Source: Aliidiomarina sp047920995 (GTDB lineage: Bacteria; Pseudomonadota; Gammaproteobacteria; Enterobacterales; Alteromonadaceae). From it: a stretch of 64,000 bases of DNA. Shown in pieces: positions 9,501-17,075 of this stretch. Position numbers and translations under genes: made by a program. Every line of letters starts with the position of its first letter. The first letter of the stretch is position 1. The stretch spans positions 53,114 to 117,113 of the forward strand of contig NZ_JBLRWZ010000002.1 in the NCBI RefSeq assembly GCF_047920995.1, given 5' to 3'. A model generated the notes under the pieces. That model saw nothing but the letters and a program-made list of their open reading frames with translations. It did no database searches and was not told where the DNA came from.

Positions 9501-9629
9501 CGCGTTCTTAATTTCAGGGAATTGCCGCACATTTAAATCGAATGCGGCCCGAATACCTACCAATAAAATCAGTAAGCTAATTACCGTAGCTAATACCGGT
9601 TTGCGAATAAAGATATCGGTAAACTTCAT
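6576..9629 (-). CDS. RND efflux transporter, inner-membrane permease
   Basis: This is a 1017-residue proton-driven efflux pump of the hydrophobe/amphiphile RND class, most like MexI-type permeases by its start (MKFTDIFIRKPVLATVISLL). Twelve membrane helices in the standard 1+5, 1+5 layout and two large periplasmic loops are evident. The proton-relay residues are present: the Asp pair in helix 4 (GIVVDDAII) and the Lys in helix 10 (LIGLIAKHGILIVEF). It lies 11 bases downstream of its membrane fusion protein gene on the same transcript. No outer-membrane channel gene is adjacent, so it probably uses a TolC-like protein encoded elsewhere. The substrate cannot be predicted. Confidence 0.92.
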   Translation of the reverse strand: MKFTDIFIRKPVLATVISLLILLVGIRAAFDLNVRQFPEIKNAAITVSTTYIGADADLIQGFITTPLEREIAAAEGIDYIESSSRAGISTITAYLRLDYDPNDALTQIAAQVNKLRSELPEDAQDPVVSLSVGADVAAMYLSFYSGILDANQITDYLVRVVEPQLSTIAGVQRAEILGAQTFAMRIWLDSERMAALGLTGSDVMRSLRANNVLSAVGRTKGSRVAIDLTADTDLRSLEEFSSLIVRADNGAVVRLEDIATVELGAESYDNSAFYNGDQATFIGVEIAPDANALDVIQEVRDVWHQDIIPQLPNGLSASISYDSTEYIENAIDEVIMTIVLALVIVLAVIYAFLGSLRSVIIPAVAVPLSLIGTFVMMLMLGFSINLLTLLAMVLAIGIVVDDAIIMLENIQRHLEDGMSRMEASLLGARQLTGPIIVMSTTLVAVFIPIGFIGGLTGTLFVEFAFTLAGTVILSGVVALTLSPMMCSRMLQSRRDGSARPRLEQWLDARFNGLRDRYQRRLHGALETKSVFAVFGIIVLVSCYFLFITSNSELEPQEDLGFVFMISQADSYATLDYIEQNTAKMADLQRDVDEIDMAFVINGMLGPGSAGTGIGFAPWDQRTRTTQQVLDEDIQPFISQIPGLNIFALIPPSLPSPGGGLPVEFIISSTQPMQVLAELADEIIGEGMASGRFIMLDSDLRVDRPRQSVNIDREKAALMGVDMAQVSADLASMLAGAYAGRFALENRSYRVIPQVQRSERISAEQLENFYTRNQTGELVPLAALVSLTESVQPQQLNRFQQLNAIKISGIPRPGVALGDALAVLDSIAAQRLPPEVVVDYAGQSRQFKSEGQQLVITFFFALVVIFLVLAAQFESFRDSLIVLVTVPMSICGALIFVSLGFTSLNIYTQVGLVTLIGLIAKHGILIVEFANKLQEEGKSKREAIESAAAIRLRPILMTTAATVLAMLPLLIASGPGGASRYAMGLIIASGMTIGTLFTLFVLPAVYLYLAKDRAAVAH

Positions 9630-9640
9630 ACTACCTCTCC

Positions 9641-10777
9641 TTATTCGTTCACTGGACGTGGATTACGGTCTGCCGGGGGCTGCAAGCTTGGATCGTCATT
9701 GATTTTCACCACGGCGTTATTACGTAGTTTCAATAACCCTGAGCTGGCAACGCGGTCGCCTGCTTGAATGCCATCGGTTACTTCAATTAAATCGCCTTGC
9801 ACCTGCCCGGTACGGATTAATTGTTGATTAGCAATCAGCTCGCCATCTTTTTCTTCCAGCAAGTACACAACATTACCGAAAGGATTAAACTGCACGGCTG
9901 TGCGCGGAATTACCAACACCTCACGCGGCGCATTAATCGCCAATTCAACGCGCGCAAACATACCTGGCTTCAGGCGGTTTTCGCTATTGCTAAAGGTTGC
10001 TTGTACCGCAACGGTACGAGTGGTATCGCTGATATCTGGAGAAATAGCGGTAATCTCACCACTAAATTCTTGCTCAGGGTAGGAATCTACCTGTGCTACC
10101 AGCGTTTGCTCTAAATTCAGCTGTCCTAAATAACGCTCCGCAAGGCTGAAGTTCAAAAAGATAGGTGCTTTCGATTGTAGGCTCACTAATTGTGTGCCCG
10201 GCGCTACGTATTCACCTAAATTTACCCTGCGTATTCCCAATGCTCCTGAGAAAGGCGCGCGAATTGTTTTTTGCTGCAACAATGCTTGTTGTGCTGCTAA
10301 CGCAGCGCGAACTTGCGCTACTTCACTCTCAGCACGGGCGAGTTCCGAAGCAGATATACTTTCAGATTGCGCCAGCCTTTGTAAACGAGCAGCTTCTAAC
10401 GTTGCAATATCCAACTGCGCTTGCAACCGCTCTAGCTCAGCAACATCGATATCCGTATCCAAACTAAATAGCACATCACCCTGTTGCACTTCATCGCCAT
10501 TGGCAAAGTGAATTTCAGTGATCACTCCGGGTACCTGCACCGATAGCATAGTGCCATTTACAGCGGCAAAATTGCCAATGGTAGTAACTGATTCTCGCCA
10601 AGTTTGCTGTTCAACCTCAGCTGCAGTAATAGTTACTGTGGGTGCCGGCATATTATCGAAGAAATCGTTCATGAAATAATTGCCAACGGCCTTATAGCCG
10701 AAGATTAAGCCGAATACGATAATGCTAACTACGAGCATTAGTATCATTCGTTTAGTAGTAGAAGGTTGAGCTGCCAT
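9641..10777 (-). CDS. RND efflux periplasmic adaptor (membrane fusion protein)
   Basis: The adaptor links the RND permease to an outer-membrane channel. An N-terminal membrane anchor (residues about 9-30) precedes a lipoyl-like half motif (VQVPGVITEIHFANGDEVQQGDVLF). Then come a helical hairpin rich in A, Q and E (about 95-150), the second lipoyl half (IRAPFSGALGIRRVNLGEYV), a beta-barrel domain and a membrane-proximal domain. The ATG at 10777 is preferred over a start 14 codons upstream because AAAGGATT lies just before it and the anchor helix then sits close to the N-terminus. There is no lipobox, so it is held by the transmembrane helix. Confidence 0.9.
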   Translation of the reverse strand: MAAQPSTTKRMILMLVVSIIVFGLIFGYKAVGNYFMNDFFDNMPAPTVTITAAEVEQQTWRESVTTIGNFAAVNGTMLSVQVPGVITEIHFANGDEVQQGDVLFSLDTDIDVAELERLQAQLDIATLEAARLQRLAQSESISASELARAESEVAQVRAALAAQQALLQQKTIRAPFSGALGIRRVNLGEYVAPGTQLVSLQSKAPIFLNFSLAERYLGQLNLEQTLVAQVDSYPEQEFSGEITAISPDISDTTRTVAVQATFSNSENRLKPGMFARVELAINAPREVLVIPRTAVQFNPFGNVVYLLEEKDGELIANQQLIRTGQVQGDLIEVTDGIQAGDRVASSGLLKLRNNAVVKINDDPSLQPPADRNPRPVNE

Positions 10778-10960
10778 AAAGAATCCTTTGCAATTACTGC
10801 GGCAATCGAGTGCGAACATAGTGAAGGTTTAAATCACTAAAAATAGCTTCGTAGTATTACGATCAAGATATAACGTTGCTTAATTACGTAGCTTGTAAGA
10901 ATAAGGTTTAATAAAAAGGAAAGATTACTTTCGTTTTCTCATGCTTGCTGTAGAAAGCGA

Positions 10961-10990
10961 AAAAGCCTGCATCATGCGATGCAGGCTTTT
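10961..10990. terminator. Bidirectional hairpin terminator after tRNA-Ser
   Basis: A perfect 13-base inverted repeat (AAAAGCCTGCATC, loop ATGC, GATGCAGGCTTTT) carries A and T tracts on its two sides. It lies 6 bases past the 3' end of the minus-strand tRNA-Ser. Confidence 0.85.
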
Positions 10991-10996
10991 CGAATT

Positions 10997-11088
10997 TGGC
11001 GGAGAGGGAGGGATTCGAACCCCCGGTAGGGATGAACCTACGCCTGATTTCAAGTCAGGTGCATTAAACCGAGCTCTGCCACCTCTCC
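10997..11088 (-). tRNA. tRNA-Ser (TGA anticodon)
   Basis: A 92-nt class II tRNA with acceptor stem GGAGAGG/CCTCTCC, anticodon stem-loop CCTGA-CTTGAAA-TCAGG giving TGA, a long variable arm and encoded CCA. Confidence 0.96.
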
Positions 11089-11146
11089 AAATTGTTTGCT
11101 TCAACAATTTACGCGTATGCAACGTTCGTTGCTGAAGACGAGGCGA

Positions 11147-11175
11147 ATAATAAATACCTCACAGCGCCTTGTAAA
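11147..11175 (-). promoter_or_regulatory. Sigma-70 promoter of tRNA-Ser
   Basis: On the minus strand: TTTACA, a 17-base spacer, then TATTAT, about 60 bases upstream of the tRNA. This is a near-consensus match with ideal spacing. Confidence 0.6.
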
Positions 11176-11394
11176 GTAAAAAGTGGAAGAAATTTGTTTG
11201 TTTGCTGTAAAAATAGCCGAAGCGATCTATTTTTCAACAATTCCTTGTTCAATTGCAAATAATTTTCGCTAACAACGGCACTTCAATCCGATTTTAGTTG
11301 AAACCCTCCCCCATGAATAAGGTATAGTAGAACTAATTTAGCGGATTAAGCTCTAAGCAATAGAACAAACAACAAGTAACTGGAGAAGTTTAAT

Positions 11395-12054
11395 ATGAAC
11401 AACCCAACTGTGAACACTGCGCGTAATACGGCCTCACTTGAGGTGAACAAAGTTTTACGTAACACATATTCACTACTAGCGCTTACGTTAGCCTTCAGTG
11501 CGATTGTTGCGGGTGTAAGTAGCATGCTTAACATGCCCTACCCGGGCATCTTGATTACTTTGGTAGGCTTTTATGGTTTGCTGTTTGCCATCCATAAAAC
11601 CGCGAACAGCGGCTTAGGTTTAGTATTCACTTTCGCTCTTACCGGCTTCATGGGTTATACCTTGGGCCCCATTTTGAATATGGTTGTGGCAACCGGTGGC
11701 GCTGAAATCATTATGTTAGCAATGGGCGGTACAGCAGCGATATTCTTCGCGCTTTCAGCATATGTGTTAACCACTAAGAAAGATATGAGTTTCCTTGGCG
11801 GCATGATGATGGCGGGTTTTGTGGTGCTTGTGGTGAGTTTCATCGCCAACTTATTCCTACAGATACCAGCTCTTGGTTTAGCTGTTAGCGCCATGTTTAT
11901 CTTGTTCTCTTCAGGTGCAATCCTGATGCAAACAAGTGCCATTGTGAATGGTGGTGAACGTAACTACATCTTGGCTACCATCACTATATTCGTTTCGTTG
12001 TACAATATCTTCTTGAGCTTAATTAACCTGTTAATGGCATTTACTCGCGATTAA
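11395..12054 (+). CDS. yccA: YccA, Bax inhibitor-1 family membrane protein (FtsH modulator)
   Basis: A 219-residue protein with seven predicted membrane helices. It resembles E. coli YccA along its whole length: KVLRNTYSLLALTLAFSA near the start, LTTKKDMSFLGGMMMAG in the middle and YNIFLSL near the end. In E. coli YccA is a substrate and inhibitor of the FtsH protease at the inner membrane. GGAG lies 9 bases before the ATG. A possible promoter (TTGAAA at 11298, TATAGT at 11323) has a 19-base spacer, slightly long. tus genes follow after a terminator, echoing the E. coli neighbourhood of yccA and tusE. The 306 bases between tRNA-Ser and this gene hold no other gene that I can see. Confidence 0.93.
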   Translation: MNNPTVNTARNTASLEVNKVLRNTYSLLALTLAFSAIVAGVSSMLNMPYPGILITLVGFYGLLFAIHKTANSGLGLVFTFALTGFMGYTLGPILNMVVATGGAEIIMLAMGGTAAIFFALSAYVLTTKKDMSFLGGMMMAGFVVLVVSFIANLFLQIPALGLAVSAMFILFSSGAILMQTSAIVNGGERNYILATITIFVSLYNIFLSLINLLMAFTRD

Positions 12055-12095
12055 TACGTTGCTTTTAGTATCGGTACGCTATTAAGTACCACAGC

Positions 12096-12130
12096 AAAAC
12101 GCCTCGCTCATTACTAGCGAGGCGTTTTTC
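12096..12130 (+). terminator. Terminator of yccA
   Basis: AAAACGCCTCGCT, a 7-base loop, then AGCGAGGCGTTTTT. The stem is strong with a T-run on the plus strand, 42 bases past yccA and before tusDC. Confidence 0.9.
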
Positions 12131-12196
12131 GTTATACTAACGCTAGTTACTGCCATGGTTGTGCAGTGTTTAATTTTCGTGCAAGGTTATTTACCG

Positions 12197-13009
12197 ATGG
12201 TTAATGTTGTGATTATGCAGCACGCAGGCCCCGATGATTATGCCAGTGGCCATGCGGCTATAGCAGCCGCTCAGGCACTGGTTGATTCTGGCGCCAAGGT
12301 ACTACAGATCTTTTTTTATGGCCCTGGTGTGCTCTATGCTAGCCATCATTTGCATTTTCCTAGTGGCGTAAACAACCTGCAACAGCAATGGCTGGAGTTT
12401 GCAAGAACACAACATATCCCCCTGGTGGTTTGTAGTACGGTAGCCAACCAGTATGGTATTGAGCCAAGCGCTCCACCTTCGGGAAGTATGGCGGCTGGTT
12501 TTTCCAGTGGTGGGCTCACTGAGTTTATGGCAGCAATAAGCACCGCCGATACACTATTGCAGTTTCAGCCTTCATTCACGCAAGAAACAGAAGCGGCTCA
12601 CGAGCTCTTACAACGCAATAGCCAAACTGCTAAAGACATCGCAAAAGAACCCGCTAGTGGTGCTTACGATGCCCTCTTGCTCTTTGAGTTTAATCATTCT
12701 CCATGGCAGGCTATTTCGCGCCATGGGTTAGATATGCTGCTCATGGCAGTAAGTTTGGATATTCCATGCCAAGCAATCTACAACAGCTCCGCATTAAGCC
12801 AACTGATATTGCCAACAGAACAAAGTGGGCACGATCCACTAAAGAGGATTGCCATGCTCTGTGATGTATTCGATTTTACCGAGTTTTATAGCGCTGTTAA
12901 CGATATGGCTGCGGCTGGTATCAAGCAATACCGTGTGCCATTACAAGAAGCCTCTACGGAGCAAATTGCACAAATGAAAGCCAGTGCTAAACATCACATC
13001 ATATTTTAA
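12197..13009 (+). CDS. TusD-TusC fusion, sulfur-relay protein for tRNA 2-thiouridine
   Basis: The 270 residues hold two complete DsrE/DsrF-fold units. Residues 1-125 match TusD: FFYGPGV (39-45), the sulfur-carrying cysteine in VVCSTVANQYGI (C79), then GFSSGGLTEF. A charged linker spans about 126-155. Residues 157-270 match TusC end to end: LLFEFNHSPW, RHGLDMLLM, FDFTEFYSAV and a terminal IIF like the TusC end. In E. coli TusB, TusC and TusD are separate and form a hexamer that passes persulfide sulfur from TusA to TusE and MnmA. Here C and D are one chain and no TusB gene is nearby. The start at 12197 places MVNVVIMQ at the TusD N-terminus; an in-frame ATG at 12155 is possible but lacks a ribosome site. 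tusE begins 9 bases downstream. Confidence 0.85.
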   Translation: MVNVVIMQHAGPDDYASGHAAIAAAQALVDSGAKVLQIFFYGPGVLYASHHLHFPSGVNNLQQQWLEFARTQHIPLVVCSTVANQYGIEPSAPPSGSMAAGFSSGGLTEFMAAISTADTLLQFQPSFTQETEAAHELLQRNSQTAKDIAKEPASGAYDALLLFEFNHSPWQAISRHGLDMLLMAVSLDIPCQAIYNSSALSQLILPTEQSGHDPLKRIAMLCDVFDFTEFYSAVNDMAAAGIKQYRVPLQEASTEQIAQMKASAKHHIIF

Positions 13010-13018
13010 GGCCACAAC

Positions 13019-13348
13019 ATGATCGAATTTAATGGTGTGCAATACGCAACCGATAAATATGAGTATCTAGCAGATTTCGATGCCTGGAACCGCGAACTCG
13101 CAGAGCACATCGCTAGCTTAGAAAATATTGTACTTACCCCTGCCCATTGGGAAGTGGTGCACTTTGTGCGGAATTTCTATCAAGAATACGATACCAGCCC
13201 GGCAATGCGGGTATTGGTAAAAGCTGTAGCGAAATCGCTAGGGGAAGATAAGGGTAATAGCCGCTATTTATATACCTTGTTTCCGAAAGGCCCAGCAAAA
13301 CAAGCTACGCGAATTGCCGGCTTACCAAAGCCTGCGAAATGTATTTAG
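13019..13348 (+). CDS. tusE: TusE/DsrC-family sulfur carrier
   Basis: A 109-residue protein with the DsrC fold. The swinging C-terminal arm ends in KPAKCI, with the catalytic cysteine in the penultimate position (C108) as in TusE. Only this one cysteine of the arm is present, which fits tRNA thiolation rather than sulfite reduction. TusE takes sulfur from the TusBCD complex and hands it to MnmA. It is co-transcribed with the tusD-tusC fusion upstream. Confidence 0.94.
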   Translation: MIEFNGVQYATDKYEYLADFDAWNRELAEHIASLENIVLTPAHWEVVHFVRNFYQEYDTSPAMRVLVKAVAKSLGEDKGNSRYLYTLFPKGPAKQATRIAGLPKPAKCI

Positions 13349-13356
13349 CAAGAGAA

Positions 13357-13386
13357 ATAAAAACGGCCCGATGTAATTGGGCCGTT
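13357..13386 (-). terminator. Terminator of serS, shared with tusE
   Basis: AACGGCCC, a 9-base loop, then GGGCCGTT, lying between the convergent tusE and serS. The T-run (TTTTTATTTC) is on the minus strand, so it mainly serves serS. Confidence 0.85.
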
Positions 13387-13413
13387 ATCGATATCTAGGT
13401 AGGTTGCAAGTGC

Positions 13414-14715
13414 TTAACTTTTGCTTGGAGTAAGCACCTCAACACCACCCATGTAAGGGCGTAATACTTCTGGTACCACTACGCTGCCATCGGCTTGTTG
13501 ATAATTTTCTAATACCGCTACAAGTGTTCTGCCAACCGCTAAACCTGAACCATTTAATGTATGTAACAATTCTGGCTTCTTCGCCGCCTTACGGCGAAAT
13601 CGTGCTTGCATACGGCGGGCTTGAAAATCGCCCATGTTCGAACAAGAACTAATTTCCCGATAGGTATTCTGCGCCGGCAACCACACTTCTAGATCATAAG
13701 TTTTACAGGCACCAAAGCCCATATCGCCTGTACATAGCAACACTTTGCGGTACGGTAAGTTGAGTAGCTGTAATACTTGTTCCGCATGGCCTGTAAGCTC
13801 TTCCAGTGCTTGCATTGAATCTTCCGGCTTCACCAATTGCACCAACTCAACTTTATCGAATTGATGTTGGCGAATTAAACCGCGTGTATCTCTACCATGG
13901 GAGCCCGCTTCACTGCGAAAACAAGGGGTATGCGCAGTAAGTTTAATTGGCAACTCAGCTTCATCATAAATTTCATCGCGGGCCATATTGGTTAATGGCA
14001 CCTCTGCTGTTGGAATCAACGACAATGCAACTTGATCTTGGCTCTCACCATCAACGTGGAATAAATCTTTACCAAACTTCGGCAATTGGCCTGTACCGTG
14101 CAAACTATCATGATTCACTAAATACGGTACGTAGGTTTCCGCGTAACCATGTTGCTCGCTGTGTAAATCAAGCATAAATTGCGTTAGCGCGCGATGCATA
14201 CGGGCAATACCGCCTTTCATTACCACAAACCGAGCACCGGTAAGCTTTGCTGCCATCGCAAAATCTAGACCGTTCTGTAGCCTTTCTGCGATATCTACGT
14301 GGTCTTTTGCGGTAAATTCAAACTGTGTAGGCTCGCCAAAAGTGCTTACTTCAACATTTTCCGTTTCATCTGCACCCAGCGGTACTTCAGCAACCGGGAT
14401 ATTCGGCACCCCAGCAATTATGGCCTGCAATTCGTGCTGTATCGATTGTAGTTCGCTTTTCGCTACTTCAAGCTGATCACCCAAAGATCCTACTTCAGCA
14501 CGTAGTGGTTCGATATCTTCACCACGGGCTTTCGCTTGGCCAATCGATTTGGAGCGGGTATTGCGCTCGTTTTGTAGCGTTTCAGTGCGCACTTGCAGCT
14601 CTTTGCGGCGCACTTCTAGCGCCTGTAAGCTAGCAACATCTAATGTGAACCCGCGGCGCTCTAGTAAAGCGGCAGTTTCTTCGATTCCTTCACGAAAATG
14701 CTTCGCGTCTAACAT
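13414..14715 (-). CDS. serS: Seryl-tRNA synthetase
   Basis: A class II aminoacyl-tRNA synthetase that charges tRNA-Ser and also tRNA-Sec. It has 433 residues. The N-terminal long coiled-coil arm (about 30-100, rich in R, E, Q and L) contacts the tRNA variable arm. Motif 2 is FRSEAGSHGRDTRGLIR. Motif 3 is NGSGLAVGRTLVAVLENYQ. The start overlaps the last bases of the broken crcB frame. Gene order rarA-crcB-serS follows related genera. Confidence 0.97.
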   Translation of the reverse strand: MLDAKHFREGIEETAALLERRGFTLDVASLQALEVRRKELQVRTETLQNERNTRSKSIGQAKARGEDIEPLRAEVGSLGDQLEVAKSELQSIQHELQAIIAGVPNIPVAEVPLGADETENVEVSTFGEPTQFEFTAKDHVDIAERLQNGLDFAMAAKLTGARFVVMKGGIARMHRALTQFMLDLHSEQHGYAETYVPYLVNHDSLHGTGQLPKFGKDLFHVDGESQDQVALSLIPTAEVPLTNMARDEIYDEAELPIKLTAHTPCFRSEAGSHGRDTRGLIRQHQFDKVELVQLVKPEDSMQALEELTGHAEQVLQLLNLPYRKVLLCTGDMGFGACKTYDLEVWLPAQNTYREISSCSNMGDFQARRMQARFRRKAAKKPELLHTLNGSGLAVGRTLVAVLENYQQADGSVVVPEVLRPYMGGVEVLTPSKS

Positions 14716-15018
14716 GAATACATCTCTCTATTATCGAAAATAAAATAGCTAAAGTTTGCTATCACCAGCCCCAACGCAAAGCTACCCACTATATTTACTA
14801 ATAGTGTTACTAATGGAAACTGCTGTGGTGCAAATAGTTCAGACAATCTTTCTATAGGCTGCAGAATACTACCACTCTCGCCGGCTAAAATCACGGTGAT
14901 CAAAACTCTTATTACAGTTCCAAGAGCAACACCTGCGGCTACCGCAATAGTGAAGCGCAAGCCAAAAACGAGCTACTGCTCCAAGTACGCCACCGAGTGA
15001 GATCATTAGCCAAATCAT
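14709..15018 (-). pseudogene. crcB: Collapsed crcB (Fluc fluoride channel) remnant
   Basis: The frame begins with an ATGA overlap on the rarA stop (ATG at 15018). It encodes MIWLMISLGGVLGAVARFWL, a typical CrcB first helix, but then loses hydrophobicity and stops at 14869-14871 after 49 codons. A second frame, open from TTG at 14960 to TAG at 14709, encodes another first-helix-like stretch (AAGVALGTVIRVL) and a good second helix (FPLVTLLVNIVGSFALG). It then ends in NREMYSC right over the serS start. Helices 3 and 4, with the conserved Phe box and TTFST motif, are absent. CrcB needs four helices per subunit, so neither piece should be a working channel. It may be a decayed tandem pair, one gene with internal duplication and deletion, or an assembly error. 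Confidence 0.7.
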
Positions 15019-16340
15019 TCTGATTTGCCCTGCCAACGATGCCAATTGCTTTCTGCATCCAAGGCATCTAGGCGCGCGAGCTTTTCTTTGATTTTGCCTT
15101 CCAACCCGCGTTCATGCGGTTGGTAGTAACGTTGCTGGGCAATTGCTTCGGGTAAATAAGATTCACCTGCTACATAGGCATTAGGGAAGTTATGCGCATA
15201 TTGGTATTCTGCGCCAAAGCCTTCTTGCTCGTGTATTTTGGTAGGTGCATTACGCAAATGCTCAGGCACTGGATAGCTCGGCCCATCTTTAGCCAACGTC
15301 AGCATTTCTTTAAACGCGGTATACACGGCATTACTTTTTGCCGCTGATGCACAGTAAATTGCCGCTTGCGCAATTGCCCGTTCGCCCTCTGCTGAGCCAA
15401 CACGATGGAATGTATCCCATGCATTCAATGCGATTTGCAATGCCCGCGGATCGGCATTGCCTATATCTTCGGAAGCAATCGCCAATAGGCGCCGAGCCAC
15501 AATCAATGGATCGCCTCCGCCAGCTAGAATTCGGCAATACCAATACAGTGCACCATCGGGTGAAGAGCCTCGCACGGATTTATGAAACGCCGATAGCAAA
15601 TCGTAATACAAATCACCCTTGTTATCGAATAATACACCCTTTTCGCCTACTGCATCGGCCAGCAGTTCCGCCGTTATAATTGCACCATCACTCACGAAAT
15701 CTGCAGCAATCTCGATAGAATTCAGTAATCGCCGCGCATCGCCGGCAGCAACTGCTAGTAGATAGGCATGAGCATCTTCACTAAGGGAAAGATTACGCGC
15801 CCCTAACCCCCGTTCACTATCAGTTAGCGCTTGCGTTAGCACGGCGCTTAATTCAGCATCGGTGAGGGTTTGTAATCGATAGGTTCGTGCTCGTGAAAGC
15901 AGTGCATTATTTAAGGCGAAACCGGGGTTTTCGGTAGTGGCACCTACGAAAATGATGGTGCCATCTTCAATATGCGGTAAAAACGCATCTTGCTGGCTTT
16001 TATTAAACCGATGTACCTCATCTACAAACAACAAGGTTTTTTCTTGAAACAAGCTATCCGCTTGGCGTTTCTTTGCCGCATCAATGGCTTCACGAATGTC
16101 TTTCACTCCTGAGGTAACGGCGGAAACCCGTTCTACATGGGCATCAGCGATCGTTGCCATCAGCTCTGCTAAAGTTGTTTTGCCGGTACCTGGCGGACCC
16201 CAGAGAATCATAGAATGCAAATGCCCCTGCTCAAGGGCTTTGCGCAAGGGCTTCTGAGGTGCCAAAATATGTTGCTGGCCAATATATTCCGTTAATGTGC
16301 GCGGCCGCATACGGGCCGCTAAAGGCATCAGCTGGTTCAA
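15015..16340 (-). CDS. rarA: Replication-associated recombination protein RarA (MgsA)
   Basis: A AAA+ ATPase related to clamp-loader subunits that acts at stalled forks. It has 441 residues. Walker A is GPPGTGKTTLAE near residue 49. Walker B is LLFVDEVHRFNKSQQDAFL. A sensor 1 region follows in IFVGATTENPGFALN, then a C-terminal tetramerisation domain. It lies 3 bases after lolA in the order ftsK-lolA-rarA-serS, as in E. coli. Confidence 0.96.
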   Translation of the reverse strand: MNQLMPLAARMRPRTLTEYIGQQHILAPQKPLRKALEQGHLHSMILWGPPGTGKTTLAELMATIADAHVERVSAVTSGVKDIREAIDAAKKRQADSLFQEKTLLFVDEVHRFNKSQQDAFLPHIEDGTIIFVGATTENPGFALNNALLSRARTYRLQTLTDAELSAVLTQALTDSERGLGARNLSLSEDAHAYLLAVAAGDARRLLNSIEIAADFVSDGAIITAELLADAVGEKGVLFDNKGDLYYDLLSAFHKSVRGSSPDGALYWYCRILAGGGDPLIVARRLLAIASEDIGNADPRALQIALNAWDTFHRVGSAEGERAIAQAAIYCASAAKSNAVYTAFKEMLTLAKDGPSYPVPEHLRNAPTKIHEQEGFGAEYQYAHNFPNAYVAGESYLPEAIAQQRYYQPHERGLEGKIKEKLARLDALDAESNWHRWQGKSE

Positions 16341-16343
16341 GTA

Positions 16344-17075
16344 CTACTCCCGTTGATCGTCTACATCTGTACCCGGGGGTATGTTAAAGGTAAATGTAGT
16401 AGCATTTAGCGGTTCATTTTTTTGCTGAATACTCAAATGGAACACGCTAACTTGGCCGTGGCCATCATCTAAGATTAACTGCTGCAATTCATCGTTATGA
16501 AAGGCCAAGAACAACTCTGATCCGGCTTGTTGCTGATCGCTAATTTGCCAATAGTGGCGAGCCTTGGCTGCGTTCTCCGCTGCATTCTCTGTTGCATTCT
16601 CCGCTGCATTCTCTGTTGCGGTAAGCTCACCCATTGAGAATGCTGAGGTTACATCTTCATGCTTACCCAAATCTGTAATAGTAAACCCTTGCCAATTTGC
16701 GGCCGAATCTAGCAATACCAGCAATGGATTGGCTTGCATGGCGTCGGCTTGGTTATATAGGGTTACTTGTTCGATAAACGGATTGTAGTACCAAAGCGTA
16801 TCACCGTCGGCTATAAGCTCAGAAGCTTCCGGTTCATAAGTTACCCAGCGCAGTTTGGCTGGCCGCTCAAGTACAAAGCTACCGCTTAATTCTTGCAGTA
16901 ACTCGCCATTATCATAAATTTCCTGAAAGAATGACCCACTCAAGCTTTGCATGCCACTTAATGTAGCCTGCAGTTGAGTTGCTGCATCATCTGCTGCAGA
17001 TACATAGATGGCAGCGCTGCTGGTAAAACTAAATAGCGTTATACTGGTGGCTAATACAAGTTTCCGATACATCAA
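16344..17075 (-). CDS. lolA: Outer-membrane lipoprotein carrier protein LolA
   Basis: The periplasmic chaperone that takes lipoproteins from LolCDE to LolB. The protein has 243 residues, about 35 more than usual. A signal peptide covers roughly residues 1-28. The LolA core shows GSFFQEIYDNGELLQELSGS, RPAKLRW and DTLWYYNPFIEQVTLY. The extra length is largely a low-complexity acidic insert of ENAAENATENAAENAA type near residues 152-170, encoded by a 12-base tandem repeat. The insert lies before the RHYWQI strand, probably in a surface loop. ATGA overlap with ftsK (17072-17075) shows translational coupling. Confidence 0.93.
   Translation of the reverse strand: MMYRKLVLATSITLFSFTSSAAIYVSAADDAATQLQATLSGMQSLSGSFFQEIYDNGELLQELSGSFVLERPAKLRWVTYEPEASELIADGDTLWYYNPFIEQVTLYNQADAMQANPLLVLLDSAANWQGFTITDLGKHEDVTSAFSMGELTATENAAENATENAAENAAKARHYWQISDQQQAGSELFLAFHNDELQQLILDDGHGQVSVFHLSIQQKNEPLNATTFTFNIPPGTDVDDQRE
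16569..16620 (-). repeat. In-frame 12-bp tandem repeat inside lolA
   Basis: Four to five copies of a 12-base unit (plus strand TGCATTCTCCGC or TGCATTCTCTGT, alternating). They encode repeated ENAA/ENAT. Copy number can change without a frameshift. Confidence 0.85.

Noticed and set aside
11298..11328. Heat-shock-like promoter before yccA (TTGAAA followed by CCCCCAT)
   Set aside because: The spacing between the two parts is only a few bases, far below the 13-17 needed for a sigma-32 promoter. A sigma-70 reading with TATAGT fits better.
16569..16620. Repeat tract considered as a CRISPR or phase-variation switch
   Set aside because: Units are 12 bases without spacers, and changes keep the reading frame, so neither fits.
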